This document shows, one piece after another, positions 36,602 to 46,117 of a DNA stretch of 64,000 nt. The stretch is from the NCBI RefSeq assembly GCF_900111825.1, contig NZ_FOJM01000002.1:372001-436000 (forward strand), in the 5' to 3' direction. Positions within the stretch are counted from its first letter, which is position 1; the number at the start of each line of letters is the position of its first letter. The DNA is from Pedobacter suwonensis. GTDB taxonomy: Bacteria > Bacteroidota > Bacteroidia > Sphingobacteriales > Sphingobacteriaceae. The translations under genes were made by a program, and so were the position numbers. The notes below the pieces were generated by a model. That model worked only from the letters and a program-made list of their open reading frames with translations. It was not told the origin of the DNA and made no database searches.

Positions 36602-37708
36602 ATGAGAATATCTTTTTTGATAACGTTTATCATGCTTATCGCTGAAATCAGCCATGCACAATATAGCTACACTCTTCATGTCAGAAGCCGGAAACTGGAG
36701 GGAAAAAAAATCAAATTGTACCTATTGGATAATAAAGCACAACAAGCATGGAAAATAGATTCCTCAACTATTGAAAACGGAATGGCCAGGTTTAAAGGAA
36801 CCATGTCACAGCCCGTCCACTTCGCAGAGCTGGGCTTTAAGATCCAGGGAAAGTCCGCTTCAATTAAGTTTCCCCTGGATTCCGGAGAACATTACCTCCG
36901 CTTAGAGACCGGTACAGGCTTAAACGGGCAACCAGGCATTTCCGGACTGGAAACGAACAGTATGAGGATATGGAGACAAGCAGACCAGCTATGGCATTCT
37001 TTATACGATAAATATCCATTAACCTCCAATGGCAGGGCCATACCCAAAGCGATTTTCCTCGGGGACTTAAAAAATCAGCTCCAACTGGTGAGCAACCACC
37101 CAAAAGACTATTTCAGCGTACTGCATTTGTATCAGACCAGTGCGAGGGAAGTTTCACTACACCATGCCACTTCAGTACTGGAGGCCTGGGCAAAGCTTGA
37201 CACCGGTCTTTCGGGATCGCCGCTGGGGCTTTCCGTCTATGAACGCCAAAAAAAATATATCAGGGGTTACCTCGACGCGCAGGTCGGCAAAAAGATCACT
37301 GACTTCACCGTCAGCGATATTGACGGCAATACATTTGACACCCGCTCCTTACGGGGGCAAAATTACCTGATCGTTTTGTCCGCAACCTGGTGCCTTCCGT
37401 GTCAAAAGCAGCTGCCCCGTTTAAAGGCTCTATACGATAAATATAAGACATCCGGATTAAAGGTAGTATACCTCAATAATGACGATAACATAGCGAACTG
37501 GAAAGCGCATGTCAATAAAAACGGACTGACCTGGATCAACGTATCAGAGCGGGTGAAATTCCAGGAAAGCAGGATTCCCAGGTCATTAGGTATTTATGCG
37601 GTACCCACCTGTATCTTAGTCAATGCGGAGGGTAAGATAACCTACAATTCAGACCAGGGGGACACGGGCTTAGATAAACTAGATGCGGCGATCAAGAAAA
37701 CGATTTAA
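36602..37708 (+). CDS. TlpA-like thiol-disulfide oxidoreductase, exported (368 aa)
   Basis: A signal peptide (MRISFLITFIMLIAEISHAQ) is followed by a DUF4369-like beta domain (YTLHVRSRKLEGKKIKLYLL ... DSGEHYLRLETG). The thioredoxin domain starts near residue 220: VGKKITDFTVSDIDGNTF, then ATWCLPCQKQLPRL with the CxxC active site and IYAVPTCILV with the cis-proline. Such proteins reduce disulfides in the envelope, often for cytochrome maturation or stress. It is monocistronic with its own terminator-like hairpin. Confidence 0.88.
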   Translation: MRISFLITFIMLIAEISHAQYSYTLHVRSRKLEGKKIKLYLLDNKAQQAWKIDSSTIENGMARFKGTMSQPVHFAELGFKIQGKSASIKFPLDSGEHYLRLETGTGLNGQPGISGLETNSMRIWRQADQLWHSLYDKYPLTSNGRAIPKAIFLGDLKNQLQLVSNHPKDYFSVLHLYQTSAREVSLHHATSVLEAWAKLDTGLSGSPLGLSVYERQKKYIRGYLDAQVGKKITDFTVSDIDGNTFDTRSLRGQNYLIVLSATWCLPCQKQLPRLKALYDKYKTSGLKVVYLNNDDNIANWKAHVNKNGLTWINVSERVKFQESRIPRSLGIYAVPTCILVNAEGKITYNSDQGDTGLDKLDAAIKKTI

Positions 37709-37740
37709 GCCCGGAATTACGTACCAGGTAATTACCGGGC
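37709..37740 (+). terminator. Terminator-like hairpin after the TlpA-like gene
   Basis: GCCCGGAATTAC pairs with GTAATT-A-CCGGGC (one bulged A) around a short loop, starting one base before the end of the reading frame region. The downstream sequence is only moderately T-rich (CTCTTAAAAAT). The convergent oxidoreductase gene ends 59 bp further on. Confidence 0.5.
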
Positions 37741-37798
37741 CTCTTAAAAATAGGAAAGCCCTTAATTTTATACTCAGGTCAACGATGAAAATTGATTG

Positions 37799-38845
37799 TC
37801 AGCCGACAGTTAAAACAATTTTCCCCTGTATATGGCCTAAAGCTGCCCGTTCATGAGATTGACGGGCTTCGGAGAGCGGAAATATGCTGTCAATCACTAC
37901 ACGGATGACCCCCTGATCAAGTAAAGGTGCCAGTTCTGCAAGCTGTTTGCCATTCGAACGTACTTGAGTTGCAGAAACGTTGACGCCCAATTTTTCAGCT
38001 TCATCCTGACCGGAGAATCCCAAAGGGAAAATCGGAAACAATGCACCGCCGGGTTTCAGGGTTTTTAAAAATCGTCCTGTTTTGCTTCCGCCTACAGCGT
38101 CTATAACCAGATCAATATCTTTTACAGTCTCTTCAGCATTATTTTTAGTATAGTCAATAAATTCATCGGCACCTAGTTTTCTCAGCAAATCTTCCTGTCT
38201 ACCGGACGCAACGGCAATTACTTTCGCCCCCTTCCATTTCGCAAGCTGTACAGCAAAATGACCGACTCCACCAGCTGCTCCGTTGATGAGTACCGTTTTG
38301 CCGGCAAGAGGGACTGGCATGTGCTGATTTGGTTGAAGGGGATTCTGCTCATCATGACCGACTTCGATCATAAACTGCCATGCGGTAAGAAGTGACATGG
38401 GGGCACCGGCTGCATGAATGTGATCAATTCCGGCCGGTTTCAACGCAAGATCCGAAACGGGAACATTTACATACTCTGCATAGGCCTGACTCGGCCCATA
38501 ACTCGGAAACCGCACCATTGAATACACCTCATCACCAACCGAAAATTCATCCACATCATCGGCAACTGAAACAATAACACCGGAAATATCGGTACCCAAA
38601 ATGATTGGAAAAGGCACCTTTGGCTGCCATTCGGGAGGTAACATTTTGTATCCGTCACGCAGATACCAGTCTGGTGGATTAAGACCTATTGCAGATACCT
38701 TTACCCTTACCTCTCCTTTGTTTAAAACAGGCACCGGAGCATCCTCATAGAGGAGGACTTCAGGACCTCCGAATTCATGTTGACGTACAGCTTTCATTAT
38801 ATGACTTTTATTAAAAGTATCCATGTTATGATCTATTTGTTTCAT
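37799..38845 (-). CDS. MDR-type NADPH-dependent oxidoreductase (quinone reductase-like)
   Basis: Zinc-free medium-chain dehydrogenase: GroES-like half with FGGPEVLLYEDAPVPVLNKG and ILGTDISGVIVSVADDVDEF, then the Rossmann half with VLINGAAGGVGHFAVQLAKW (NADPH-binding AxxGxVG-type motif) and DLVIDAVGGSKTGRFL. The family start corresponds to MKAVRQHEFG at 38797; the frame opens at 38845 and I kept it because the -7 element at 38869-38876 allows either. It is divergent from an HxlR regulator, the common arrangement for electrophile or quinone stress reductases. Confidence 0.88.
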   Translation of the reverse strand: MKQIDHNMDTFNKSHIMKAVRQHEFGGPEVLLYEDAPVPVLNKGEVRVKVSAIGLNPPDWYLRDGYKMLPPEWQPKVPFPIILGTDISGVIVSVADDVDEFSVGDEVYSMVRFPSYGPSQAYAEYVNVPVSDLALKPAGIDHIHAAGAPMSLLTAWQFMIEVGHDEQNPLQPNQHMPVPLAGKTVLINGAAGGVGHFAVQLAKWKGAKVIAVASGRQEDLLRKLGADEFIDYTKNNAEETVKDIDLVIDAVGGSKTGRFLKTLKPGGALFPIFPLGFSGQDEAEKLGVNVSATQVRSNGKQLAELAPLLDQGVIRVVIDSIFPLSEARQSHERAALGHIQGKIVLTVG

Positions 38846-38868
38846 TCTTATTTCTTTATCTGTCGGTA

Positions 38869-38942
38869 CAAAGTTAATTTAACGGTATCTTTGGAACAAG
38901 TATGTACTTTTTAGTATCCTATGAACTTAAAAGTATGTATTG
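38869..38942. promoter_or_regulatory. Divergent promoters and HxlR operator
   Basis: The minus strand has TAACTTTG (CAAAGTTA at 38869-38876) and the plus strand TATCTTTG (38886-38893), both perfect TAnnTTTG -7 elements for the two divergent genes. Next to them AAGTATGTACTT (38898-38909, partly palindromic) recurs as AAGTATGTATTG at 38931-38942, 33 bp (three helical turns) away. These are likely HxlR binding sites. Confidence 0.55.
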
Positions 38943-38973
38943 CTGAAAATCAGATAATTAAATTTAGTAAAAC

Positions 38974-39330
38974 ATGAAAAGTAATTTAACTGATTCCGGG
39001 ATGGTACAACAATGTGGCGTTGACTATGCATTCAAACGGATTGGAGGAAAATATAAAGGAAGGATATTATGGCACCTTTATTCAAAAAAAGTATTGCGCT
39101 ATGGTGAGTTGAGGAGAATTTTGCCTGATATCACTACTAAAATGTTAACCCAGACGCTACGGGAGCTGGAGGATGATAAACTGGTTACCCGCAAAGTATA
39201 TCATGAGGTCCCTCCAAAGGTGGAATATGCTGTAAGTGAAACCGGAATGGAGTTGATCCCCTTTATCAAGCATCTACACGTCTGGGGAAACAAACAGCTG
39301 GAAAAAGAGGGTTTTCCGTGCGAAAGCTGA
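38974..39330 (+). CDS. HxlR-family transcription regulator (118 aa)
   Basis: Winged helix with the HxlR pattern: CGVDYAFKRIGGKYKGRILW, RYGELRRILPDITTKMLTQT, LRELEDDKLVTRKVYHEVPP and VEYAVSETGMELIPF. Cys-14 near the N-terminus may be the redox sensor, as in YodB/QorR-type members that control divergent oxidoreductases. It very likely represses the adjacent oxidoreductase gene and itself. Confidence 0.9.
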   Translation: MKSNLTDSGMVQQCGVDYAFKRIGGKYKGRILWHLYSKKVLRYGELRRILPDITTKMLTQTLRELEDDKLVTRKVYHEVPPKVEYAVSETGMELIPFIKHLHVWGNKQLEKEGFPCES

Positions 39331-39498
39331 ATCGCCAAAACCATCATTTACACTGATGCCAGCGAGAAACTTTGTCTCCCAATTCCTATCAAGGTTAATG
39401 AGCCTGTGGAATTTACGCCATCATTTAGTAATGGCGTACATACAAAATTACAGGCCCAGTATACATTGAGATTGAGCCTAAGGCATGAATTGGAATAA
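39331..39498 (+). pseudogene. Open frame directly continuing from the HxlR gene
   Basis: After the HxlR stop the same frame stays open for 55 codons with protein-like sequence (KLCLPIPIKVNEPVEFTPSF, KLQAQYTLRLSLRHELE) and no start codon. It looks like the remaining tail of an unrelated lost gene; readthrough is possible but unlikely since the HxlR protein already has normal length. Confidence 0.35.
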
Positions 39499-39572
39499 AA
39501 TTTGCCGGTTATGGGAAGCCGGCTTTAAAGTAGCCATGTTATAAAAATTACGGAATCCTGATAAACTCCAAT

Positions 39573-40127
39573 ATGATGTGGAAGACAAGTGTTTACGGTA
39601 TCGTTTTAACTGTAGGAATTATTCTCATAAGCTGCAACCCGAGGAAAGATCCGGTCAATAAAAATAGTTTTGGGTCGCTAACGGCCGTGGATACAAAAAC
39701 GCTGGTGAGCATGATTAGCAGATTGAACCAGGCATTGGCTGTAAAAGATTATTCAGCGGATAAAGGAATCGCCGTACTTAAGCCGTTGACCTCAACATAT
39801 AAAGTCTGTATCCCCGGCTTCACAAAGATGGTTCCATACGATGAAAGTTACTTATATATCTATTGCATATATGATACAAAAGAAACACCTCCCCGTGTAT
39901 TATCTTTTAGGTTCCAGCTTCCAAGGTCATTGGCGCAGAAGATCACCATGAGCGACATTAGGAAACCATTTCAAAAATGGGAAAAGGAAAACACATTTAA
40001 GAATCCAGATCATACGATAACAGATAACTACAAAATCAATGAGGGAAATACCACTATCGCGATATCCCAGCATGTGCTTCCTAATCAGACCGATGGTATG
40101 ATCACCGAGGTGACATTGTACCGCTAA
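39573..40127 (+). CDS. Hypothetical lipoprotein (184 aa)
   Basis: The N-terminus (KTSVYGIVLTVGIILISC) is a lipoprotein signal with lipobox ILISC. The mature part is polar, with the repeat-free segments DTKTLVSMISRLNQALAVKD and MVPYDESYLYIYCIYDTKET. Probably anchored to the periplasmic face or outer membrane. No known domain. Confidence 0.6.
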   Translation: MMWKTSVYGIVLTVGIILISCNPRKDPVNKNSFGSLTAVDTKTLVSMISRLNQALAVKDYSADKGIAVLKPLTSTYKVCIPGFTKMVPYDESYLYIYCIYDTKETPPRVLSFRFQLPRSLAQKITMSDIRKPFQKWEKENTFKNPDHTITDNYKINEGNTTIAISQHVLPNQTDGMITEVTLYR

Positions 40128-40866
40128 TATAACAAGGGTCTGCAGCATCTTTATTGATAAACTGAAGTGTGAACTGTCTGATTTTTATTATTGCATTTAT
40201 TATAGGAGCTGGGTACTATATCTGCCCGTTAGTACCATGAATGGCCGCTTATCGTGAATCTGATTAACACCACTTTGTCTTATTCAACCCAGTTTGAGAA
40301 ATTAACCAGTCAATTAAATTCCATCATTAACATGTTTAAGCAATTATTGGCCGTAGTGAAACGAGAATTAAGCACCCAAAACAAATACAATAACCTAAAA
40401 GCTCCTTCTCACCTAGCTAATCAAAACGCGTTCAGGGTGCCGCTATTCCCAAATTTGTCCCTCGAAAAAGGCTATCCGCATAATAACAGCCAAAAGTTAA
40501 TACTTGATGTTTGAGCAGAAAAATCACTCTAAGCAGTGGAATATTTTAGCAAAAATAAGATAACGTATGGTGTGACCATCAAGCCGATGATGCAATCAAT
40601 AGACTTGCATCACCTTTCACCCCTTGAACGGATATTAAGTCTATGCCTATCGTGATTTGCTTTTTATCTGTTACTGCTTTTATTGTATTCATGCAACAAA
40701 TTTTGCTGACGTTTAGTGTTCTAAAAATACATTTTTAACATCCAATTCTCAGACATGATAATTGACACCATGCGCGCCTACCTTAATGTCTCAAGGACGG
40801 CACATTAATAGATTAAAGTTAGCATCATAACAAATGCTTAAGATTTTTACCCATCGCTTGAATAAG
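40128..40866. other. Gene-poor stretch with a possible IS110 N-terminal fragment
   Basis: A GTG-started frame at 40254-40514 is not convincing. On the minus strand 40579-40692 reads MNTIKAVTDKKQITIGIDLI and stops soon after; ITIGIDL is the start of many IS110-type transposases, so this may be a tiny transposase remnant. Confidence 0.3.
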
Positions 40867-42024
40867 CTATTGCTTTCTCATTTTAGAGGAATTTAGAAAA
40901 CTTTCACCGAAGCTGTACTGGTGTATGACAAATGGTGAGTATGCCAGATGAATGTTTCCTAGGTTAATAGTTTTTACCCCCAAATGGATTTGCTTTTCGA
41001 TCGTGTTCTTTTCCAGGTACTTTAATTTAATATACTGGTCCACAGTCAATGTGCCTTTAATCGCAACCTGAACCGGTACGTGAGGTAATATGGTAAGCGG
41101 TGAATTATCCTTATTCTTTAGAAAAACCGTATCACTAATGCTTGGATCAATGCTGTCATTTTCATCAACAATGTTCCAATAGAGGTAAAAATTACTAGAA
41201 TCGCCGCTCAAAATGTAATTTTCATTATAGCCATTTTCTATGACCATTTTCGTCTCGATATTATAGCTGAACAGATCTTTTCGTTTCAGTTCTAAACGGA
41301 GAACCTTATTATCGCTGTTTAAGAAGTAAACTTTGTTTTCGATTTCGTTAGAACCTAGGACTCCTTTAAGAAGAAAAAAAATAACCAAAGGTATGGCGAT
41401 ATTTAAAAATGCCCCGAGTGTATGAACACTTCCGCTGATTAAGTTACGTTTGTGCGCAATAGACAGCGCGCCAAATGGAGAAATAAATAAACCAAAAATA
41501 TACACAAAGCTTACCAGGATTAAAAGCCCTGCAATTACTTCCTGCACTTCCGGCCCAAGACCCAGTAGGTGCATAAAAGAAACCAATATCGAAGTTAAGA
41601 TAATCAGGAAGCTGAGAAAGCAAAACGTCCAGGAAGCGAGCAAAAAATTATATCTCGAGACGATCACCCGGTTCTTTTTGGCGGCAAATATGAAGGCAGA
41701 AATTTCAAGCGTGAAGATAATAGCTAGCAATGTCCTGGAATTGTCCTTTATACTGTTATTTTCAAATAGATTATCAATGAACAGATTGTAAGAGTTTTTC
41801 AAAAAATCAGTGCTCAACATGAAGTCAGCTTTATTAACACTCACACCGACAACATAAAAAAATAAAAATGAAAAGACCAGTAGGGTATATTTTTTGATTT
41901 CCGTGAATCCATTGGTATCCCTGAAGAGTAAGAAATAAATTCCAACATCGCCTTTCCAAAACAAGCGAAAGGCTTTAAGTTGAAATTTTATGGAATCTAA
42001 AATTCCTGAGAAAAAACTGTCCAT
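40867..42024 (-). CDS. Multi-pass membrane protein (385 aa)
   Basis: At least five transmembrane segments, e.g. YTLLVFSFLFFYVVGVSV, NFLLASWTFCFLSFLIILTS, EVIAGLLILVSFVYIFGLFI and TLGAFLNIAIPLVIFFLLKG. A C-terminal domain of about 150 residues, rich in beta character, follows (EIENKVYFLNSDNKVLRLEL ...). The N-terminal fold resembles Yip1/DUF-type membrane proteins. Function unknown. It stands alone, so no pathway can be inferred. Confidence 0.65.
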   Translation of the reverse strand: MDSFFSGILDSIKFQLKAFRLFWKGDVGIYFLLFRDTNGFTEIKKYTLLVFSFLFFYVVGVSVNKADFMLSTDFLKNSYNLFIDNLFENNSIKDNSRTLLAIIFTLEISAFIFAAKKNRVIVSRYNFLLASWTFCFLSFLIILTSILVSFMHLLGLGPEVQEVIAGLLILVSFVYIFGLFISPFGALSIAHKRNLISGSVHTLGAFLNIAIPLVIFFLLKGVLGSNEIENKVYFLNSDNKVLRLELKRKDLFSYNIETKMVIENGYNENYILSGDSSNFYLYWNIVDENDSIDPSISDTVFLKNKDNSPLTILPHVPVQVAIKGTLTVDQYIKLKYLEKNTIEKQIHLGVKTINLGNIHLAYSPFVIHQYSFGESFLNSSKMRKQ

Positions 42025-42348
42025 GGGAATTCGGCGTTTGAGCGTTACGTATGTTGATATTAGTACTAAAATAAGAAATATTTTATGTAATACACATCTG
42101 TCAATCTTGTCTACAAGTTACTTATTCCTGCTTTATCCTAAAGGTCCGCAGTCAATACGCCCAGCCCATTAACGCTCTCTACCGGTAACAATTTGATAAT
42201 GTCCACTTACATACCTTTCATTTGTTTTCAAGCACCTGTTTCATCCACCACACTCTCATTGTTTTGCTAATATTTCTAATCAAGCGTAACAACGGTTGTT
42301 TTACGGCACCATCACTTTCACTAATATCATCAAATACTTTAGTTCCGT

Positions 42349-42528
42349 TCAGTCTTCAGTCTTTTGGTGGTACGATAAAAATCTAAGTAATGACCATCCC
42401 GAGCTGAGGTATGGTTTGTTTTCCTCATGCTCCATCCCACGAATGCTTAACAGGGTTTCCAGCATCGTTCTTATTTCATCATCCCTTTTTAAATCTGCTT
42501 CATTTTTTTCAAAAGTAAGAAGTATAGA
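42349..42528 (-). pseudogene. C-terminal gene fragment
   Basis: In the gene-free stretch 42025-42620 the minus strand stays open for about 60 codons (KNEADLKRDDEIRTMLETLL, SIRGMEHEENKPYLSSGWSL) before a stop at 42349. No start is present. The family is not recognised. Confidence 0.35.
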
Positions 42529-42620
42529 TCAATTCCACGGGACCTTATTCTAGCCATGACAGGCAGAAATTTAACGTGCTGAGATGCGCGTTCTTCAGTC
42601 AAAGAAAAAATAAATAAGTG

Positions 42621-44480
42621 CTATTCATTTTTTGTACGGTTGAACAAGGTGAAAAAAGGTATATCAACCAGGACAGACACATTAAACCGGCTTACACTTC
42701 GGTTTGTTTCTGTTATCGTTGCTGCACCCGTTTCATACTTTATCGTTCTTAAATTTGGTATATAGTTCCAGTGTATCCCCGCCGTTACAGGAATTTTTGG
42801 CACATTATAAAACAGCCCGACACCTGGTGTAAAAAAGTATTCGAGCTTAAAATCAGTGTATGAAGTTGTATCATTGTTGAGGCGCTGGTTAACGACCGAT
42901 CCGAGATCAATGAGACTGACGAAAGCCGTTAACCTTCCCGACGCGAAAGTAGACGATATTCCTATTGGAGCTGTTAAGCCGATGTTTGCTTTTGATTGAT
43001 TTACAAAAGAGCCATAGGCCTTCTCCGTACCTCCCGTAAGACCAACATAACCATTAACCGAAAGATTAAAAGTACTTTGCCGTTTAATTGACGAACTACC
43101 TATCGGAAGTGCATAGGCGTTCATTAAAGCCTCCATATCGGCAGCGCTTTTGACGTCGGCCAATTGGGCGATAAAAGTCAGATGTTTGTTATAGACTTCG
43201 TTAACTCGTGTGTACTTGCCAAATTCTATTAGCATGCTGGCAATGGCGCGCTGATAATCCCTTTGCATTACCGGCTCTGCCAGATCAATGTATCTCGAGA
43301 GTATGGTTATTGCTTCCTCCGGGATGACGATACCTAGTTCTTTAATTGAATTTATCTCACCATTGAACTCAATGATTACTTCCTCGATTACCTTCATATA
43401 ACCAATTGCATCCTGCACTGATGCTATCTCCGCTTTCTTATTTTTAACGTAGTCTGCAGCCTGGTTTAGCTTATCTGAGACCACTATTAGTTTGTACATT
43501 TTTTCGGAAAGCACTTTTGTATCGTCGATGTAAACACCTCCTTCCATTAGGTAGGGGCGTATGAATGGAATCGTTTTCAACTGCTCAAACAATAATCCAT
43601 AAAAAAATATGGATTGCGCAGATTTATTCCTTTCCTCCAGAACAGGTGGCAGCTCATCTGAACTGACCCAGATATTCGGGGAATTTTTTGTTGCAATAAG
43701 TGCCTGCGATACAAGATCCAGTAGCGAGAAGATATTCTTTACCTTTCCGCCATCGCGATATTTCACTGCCGCAAGGGCAGTTATGATCTTTTCGGTGTTG
43801 TTCCCTTTTTTGGTGTTTTTGTAAATACCGTGTGCTGCCAAGATCAGGTCTTTATAGTCCGGCTTGTCGGCCAGTTTAGGAAGAATTGCATCCAAGTTCA
43901 GAACCAGGTTATCTGGTAGTTGGTTCAGATCGTACTGGGCTACCTGTTTCAGGTAAACCAAATCAGCAGAATAATAACTGTGTTTCGTATATAGCTCCTC
44001 TATCAGTGCGTATGTTTTTGGAAAAACGCCTCTCGTAAGCTTTGTCTCCTCCGTATTTTTAACTATCGCCTTAAATATGTAATCAATTGACGCGGACAAT
44101 ACTTCCTCTTTGAACCTGCCAGCCATGAAGTTGGCCGTTCCGTTGATTAGGGCAGCCTGGAGACTAAGTGACCCTGCACTCGTTTTTTCAACCGGTGTGA
44201 TCTTGAAATCATCTGTGAGGGATCCATTGTTTGCATGTCTAACACTAGGTACAAAGTCTTTTAGAAATGGATTGCTCACGATATTAGACCGGTTCAGTCC
44301 GTATTTTTTGACGACTTCGAAAAAATAGTCATTTTGAGGAGCGCCGGTGCCGGTATTAGAAAACGAGGCATCAAGAAGCTTTAAAGCATCAAGATAAACA
44401 TTGGGATTTTTTGACTGCTGGGCAACGGCGCTACACCCAATAAATACCATAAAAACGAGAGAGACGGTAATTGTTTTCAT
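42621..44480 (-). CDS. Exported protein with helical body and C-terminal barrel-like domain (619 aa)
   Basis: A signal sequence (TITVSLVFMVFIGCSAVAQQ) is followed by some 430 residues of predominantly helical sequence and a C-terminal 170-residue region with alternating hydrophobic strands (FNLSVNGYVGLTGGTEKAYG; YFFTPGVGLFYNVPKIPVTA; VSRFNVSVLVDIPFFTLF). The last part looks like outer-membrane beta strands. No known family or catalytic motif. It may act in the envelope or as part of a surface system. Confidence 0.6.
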   Translation of the reverse strand: MKTITVSLVFMVFIGCSAVAQQSKNPNVYLDALKLLDASFSNTGTGAPQNDYFFEVVKKYGLNRSNIVSNPFLKDFVPSVRHANNGSLTDDFKITPVEKTSAGSLSLQAALINGTANFMAGRFKEEVLSASIDYIFKAIVKNTEETKLTRGVFPKTYALIEELYTKHSYYSADLVYLKQVAQYDLNQLPDNLVLNLDAILPKLADKPDYKDLILAAHGIYKNTKKGNNTEKIITALAAVKYRDGGKVKNIFSLLDLVSQALIATKNSPNIWVSSDELPPVLEERNKSAQSIFFYGLLFEQLKTIPFIRPYLMEGGVYIDDTKVLSEKMYKLIVVSDKLNQAADYVKNKKAEIASVQDAIGYMKVIEEVIIEFNGEINSIKELGIVIPEEAITILSRYIDLAEPVMQRDYQRAIASMLIEFGKYTRVNEVYNKHLTFIAQLADVKSAADMEALMNAYALPIGSSSIKRQSTFNLSVNGYVGLTGGTEKAYGSFVNQSKANIGLTAPIGISSTFASGRLTAFVSLIDLGSVVNQRLNNDTTSYTDFKLEYFFTPGVGLFYNVPKIPVTAGIHWNYIPNLRTIKYETGAATITETNRSVSRFNVSVLVDIPFFTLFNRTKNE

Positions 44481-44716
44481 GAGACTGGTTTATAGATAAT
44501 TACCTCCACAAGATATATTCTTAATTGATATTTTACAAGAGCCAGATGAAATTTTTCTTCTCGATTTCTGTCACGATATAACGATCAGCTTTATCCTCAT
44601 GAAGATCAGGCTCATTGGGCCATCGCCCGCAACGATCTGTTGTCCTACCATTTATTCAGATAGCTTGTTTACAGATCCCTTGAAGAATAGATAAAACACT
44701 TACAAACATCTGAAAT

Positions 44717-44747
44717 AAAAAGGCCAATGATTTGTTTTGGCCTTTTT
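44717..44747. terminator. Bidirectional terminator hairpin
   Basis: AAAAAGGCCAA pairs with TTGGCCTTTTT around a 9-nt loop, with A-rich and T-rich flanks on both sides (T-run to 44749). It is immediately followed by structured repeat copy E. Confidence 0.65.
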
Positions 44748-44832
44748 TTGCCAGCGCTTGAGCGAGGTACAGCAACATCATTTGTGGAACAAAAATACCG
44801 CGAAAGATGCGCCCCTTTAGCGTCACGGCAAA
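44747..44832 (+). repeat. Structured repeat, divergent copy E
   Basis: Outer arms TTTGCC and GGCAAA replace GCGTG/CACGC, the middle holds a GGAAC loop like copy D, and the CGCCCCTTTAGCG hairpin replaces CCCTTCAGGGG. The order of stems matches copies A-C although the bases differ. The minus strand again reads KGRIFRGIF. Confidence 0.45.
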
Positions 44833-44983
44833 TGCTCGCGGTATCATTTCGCCGGTTTAGTCGACTAATTTTTTAATGCTATCAATTTAAAATCTGAAGC
44901 AAGGGAATAGGATAAGGATAACCTTTGGAAAAAGCCTGATCCCGAGAGATAAAATTTCAGAATCAATTCATTAACTTTAGATA

Positions 44984-45229
44984 ATGAGAGCTGTCGAAAA
45001 GCCTTTCAAGCTGGAAGTTGGCGGGAAAACATTGCGCATCGCTGAGTATGAACTGGAAGGGAAAAGGGTTTTCCATGTGAATTTCGGACCTGGAGGAAGC
45101 CCCTTGGTGATTGCCATTGCGATAGGGTCAAACAATAAAAGATTTTGGACATCTATTCCTGAGGGCAGACAGAAAGAGGCAACTGATATTGGAAGATTAA
45201 TTGCGGAATACATCCGCGCTAAAAAATAG
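44984..45229 (+). CDS. Small protein paired with SRAP gene (81 aa)
   Basis: Begins MRAVEKPFKLEVGGKTLRIA and continues in beta-rich character (VFHVNFGPGGSPLVIAIAIG), ending with a helical DIGRLIAEYIRAKK. No known motif. The SRAP gene follows after 7 bp, so the two are one transcription unit. It may assist DNA-protein crosslink repair or only share regulation; unknown. Confidence 0.6.
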   Translation: MRAVEKPFKLEVGGKTLRIAEYELEGKRVFHVNFGPGGSPLVIAIAIGSNNKRFWTSIPEGRQKEATDIGRLIAEYIRAKK

Positions 45230-45236
45230 TAAGCTT

Positions 45237-46055
45237 ATGTGTTATTACAACGGACAGAAAGTAACAAGGGCCGAGTTTATCCAGTTGAAACAGCTGGAAA
45301 AAGCGGTAAAGAACTATGATTTTTTGGATGTAGACGTACATAACGGGTTCAACTACCCTCCCTGCGCTATTGCCATAGCTACAGATGATAAGCGTGACTT
45401 TGAACTTGTACAGGCCCAGTGGGGCTATGTGCCCGGCAAAATGAGTACAGATGAAGCAATTGCTTTTCGAAGAAAGCTAACGACTTTGAATTTCAAGGCT
45501 GAGAATCTGTGGGTGAGCGAGAGCGGTAAGCGTTCCATGTGGAAGGATGCTGCCAGAACGCGCAGGTGCCTTGTTTTATCTACCGGTATTATCGAATCCA
45601 GGCATGTGCCTAAAATTGGCAAGAAGGGTCAGGAGTTAAAAGAAACCATCAAATACCCTTACCAGGTTACGCTAAAAGACCATGAGTATTTCTGGCTTCC
45701 GGGAATATATAGCGACTGGGTGAATACCGACACAGGTGAGGTTACCAAAACCTTTGCCATTGGCATTACGAAGGCAAACGAGCTGATGAAGCAGGTACAT
45801 AATTCCAAACTGCGAATGCCATGCATACTGACCGACCAGCTCGCATGGGAGTGGCTAATGGGCGATCTCAGCGATGACCGGATTACCGAGATCGCGATGA
45901 CTCAGATACCATCAGGTCTTCTGGAAAGGTGTACTATTGGGTCAGAGTACCGTCTGGAGGGGGTTATCAATAAAAAAGACTACCCTGAGCTGCCAGAAAT
46001 CAAACAGGAATTTTTAGATCAGGAGGTGCTGGAGTTTGACCACTGGAGAAATTAG
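45237..46055 (+). CDS. SOS response-associated peptidase, SRAP/YedK-HMCES family (272 aa)
   Basis: The correct start is ATG at 45237, because the catalytic cysteine must be residue 2 (MCYYNGQKVT). Further active-site residues are visible: STGIIESRHVP with the glutamate and VHNSKLRMPCIL with the H-x-RMP element. SRAP proteins bind abasic sites in single-stranded DNA through Cys2 and shield them from breakage. A frame opening at 45201 would put 12 extra residues before Cys2 and is wrong. Second gene of a two-gene unit. Confidence 0.92.
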   Translation: MCYYNGQKVTRAEFIQLKQLEKAVKNYDFLDVDVHNGFNYPPCAIAIATDDKRDFELVQAQWGYVPGKMSTDEAIAFRRKLTTLNFKAENLWVSESGKRSMWKDAARTRRCLVLSTGIIESRHVPKIGKKGQELKETIKYPYQVTLKDHEYFWLPGIYSDWVNTDTGEVTKTFAIGITKANELMKQVHNSKLRMPCILTDQLAWEWLMGDLSDDRITEIAMTQIPSGLLERCTIGSEYRLEGVINKKDYPELPEIKQEFLDQEVLEFDHWRN

Positions 46056-46117
46056 CGTTTCTTTTTTGACTTAGTTCAGTAGAAGACAACCAGACGTCAG
46101 TTTTAGCATAATATGCA

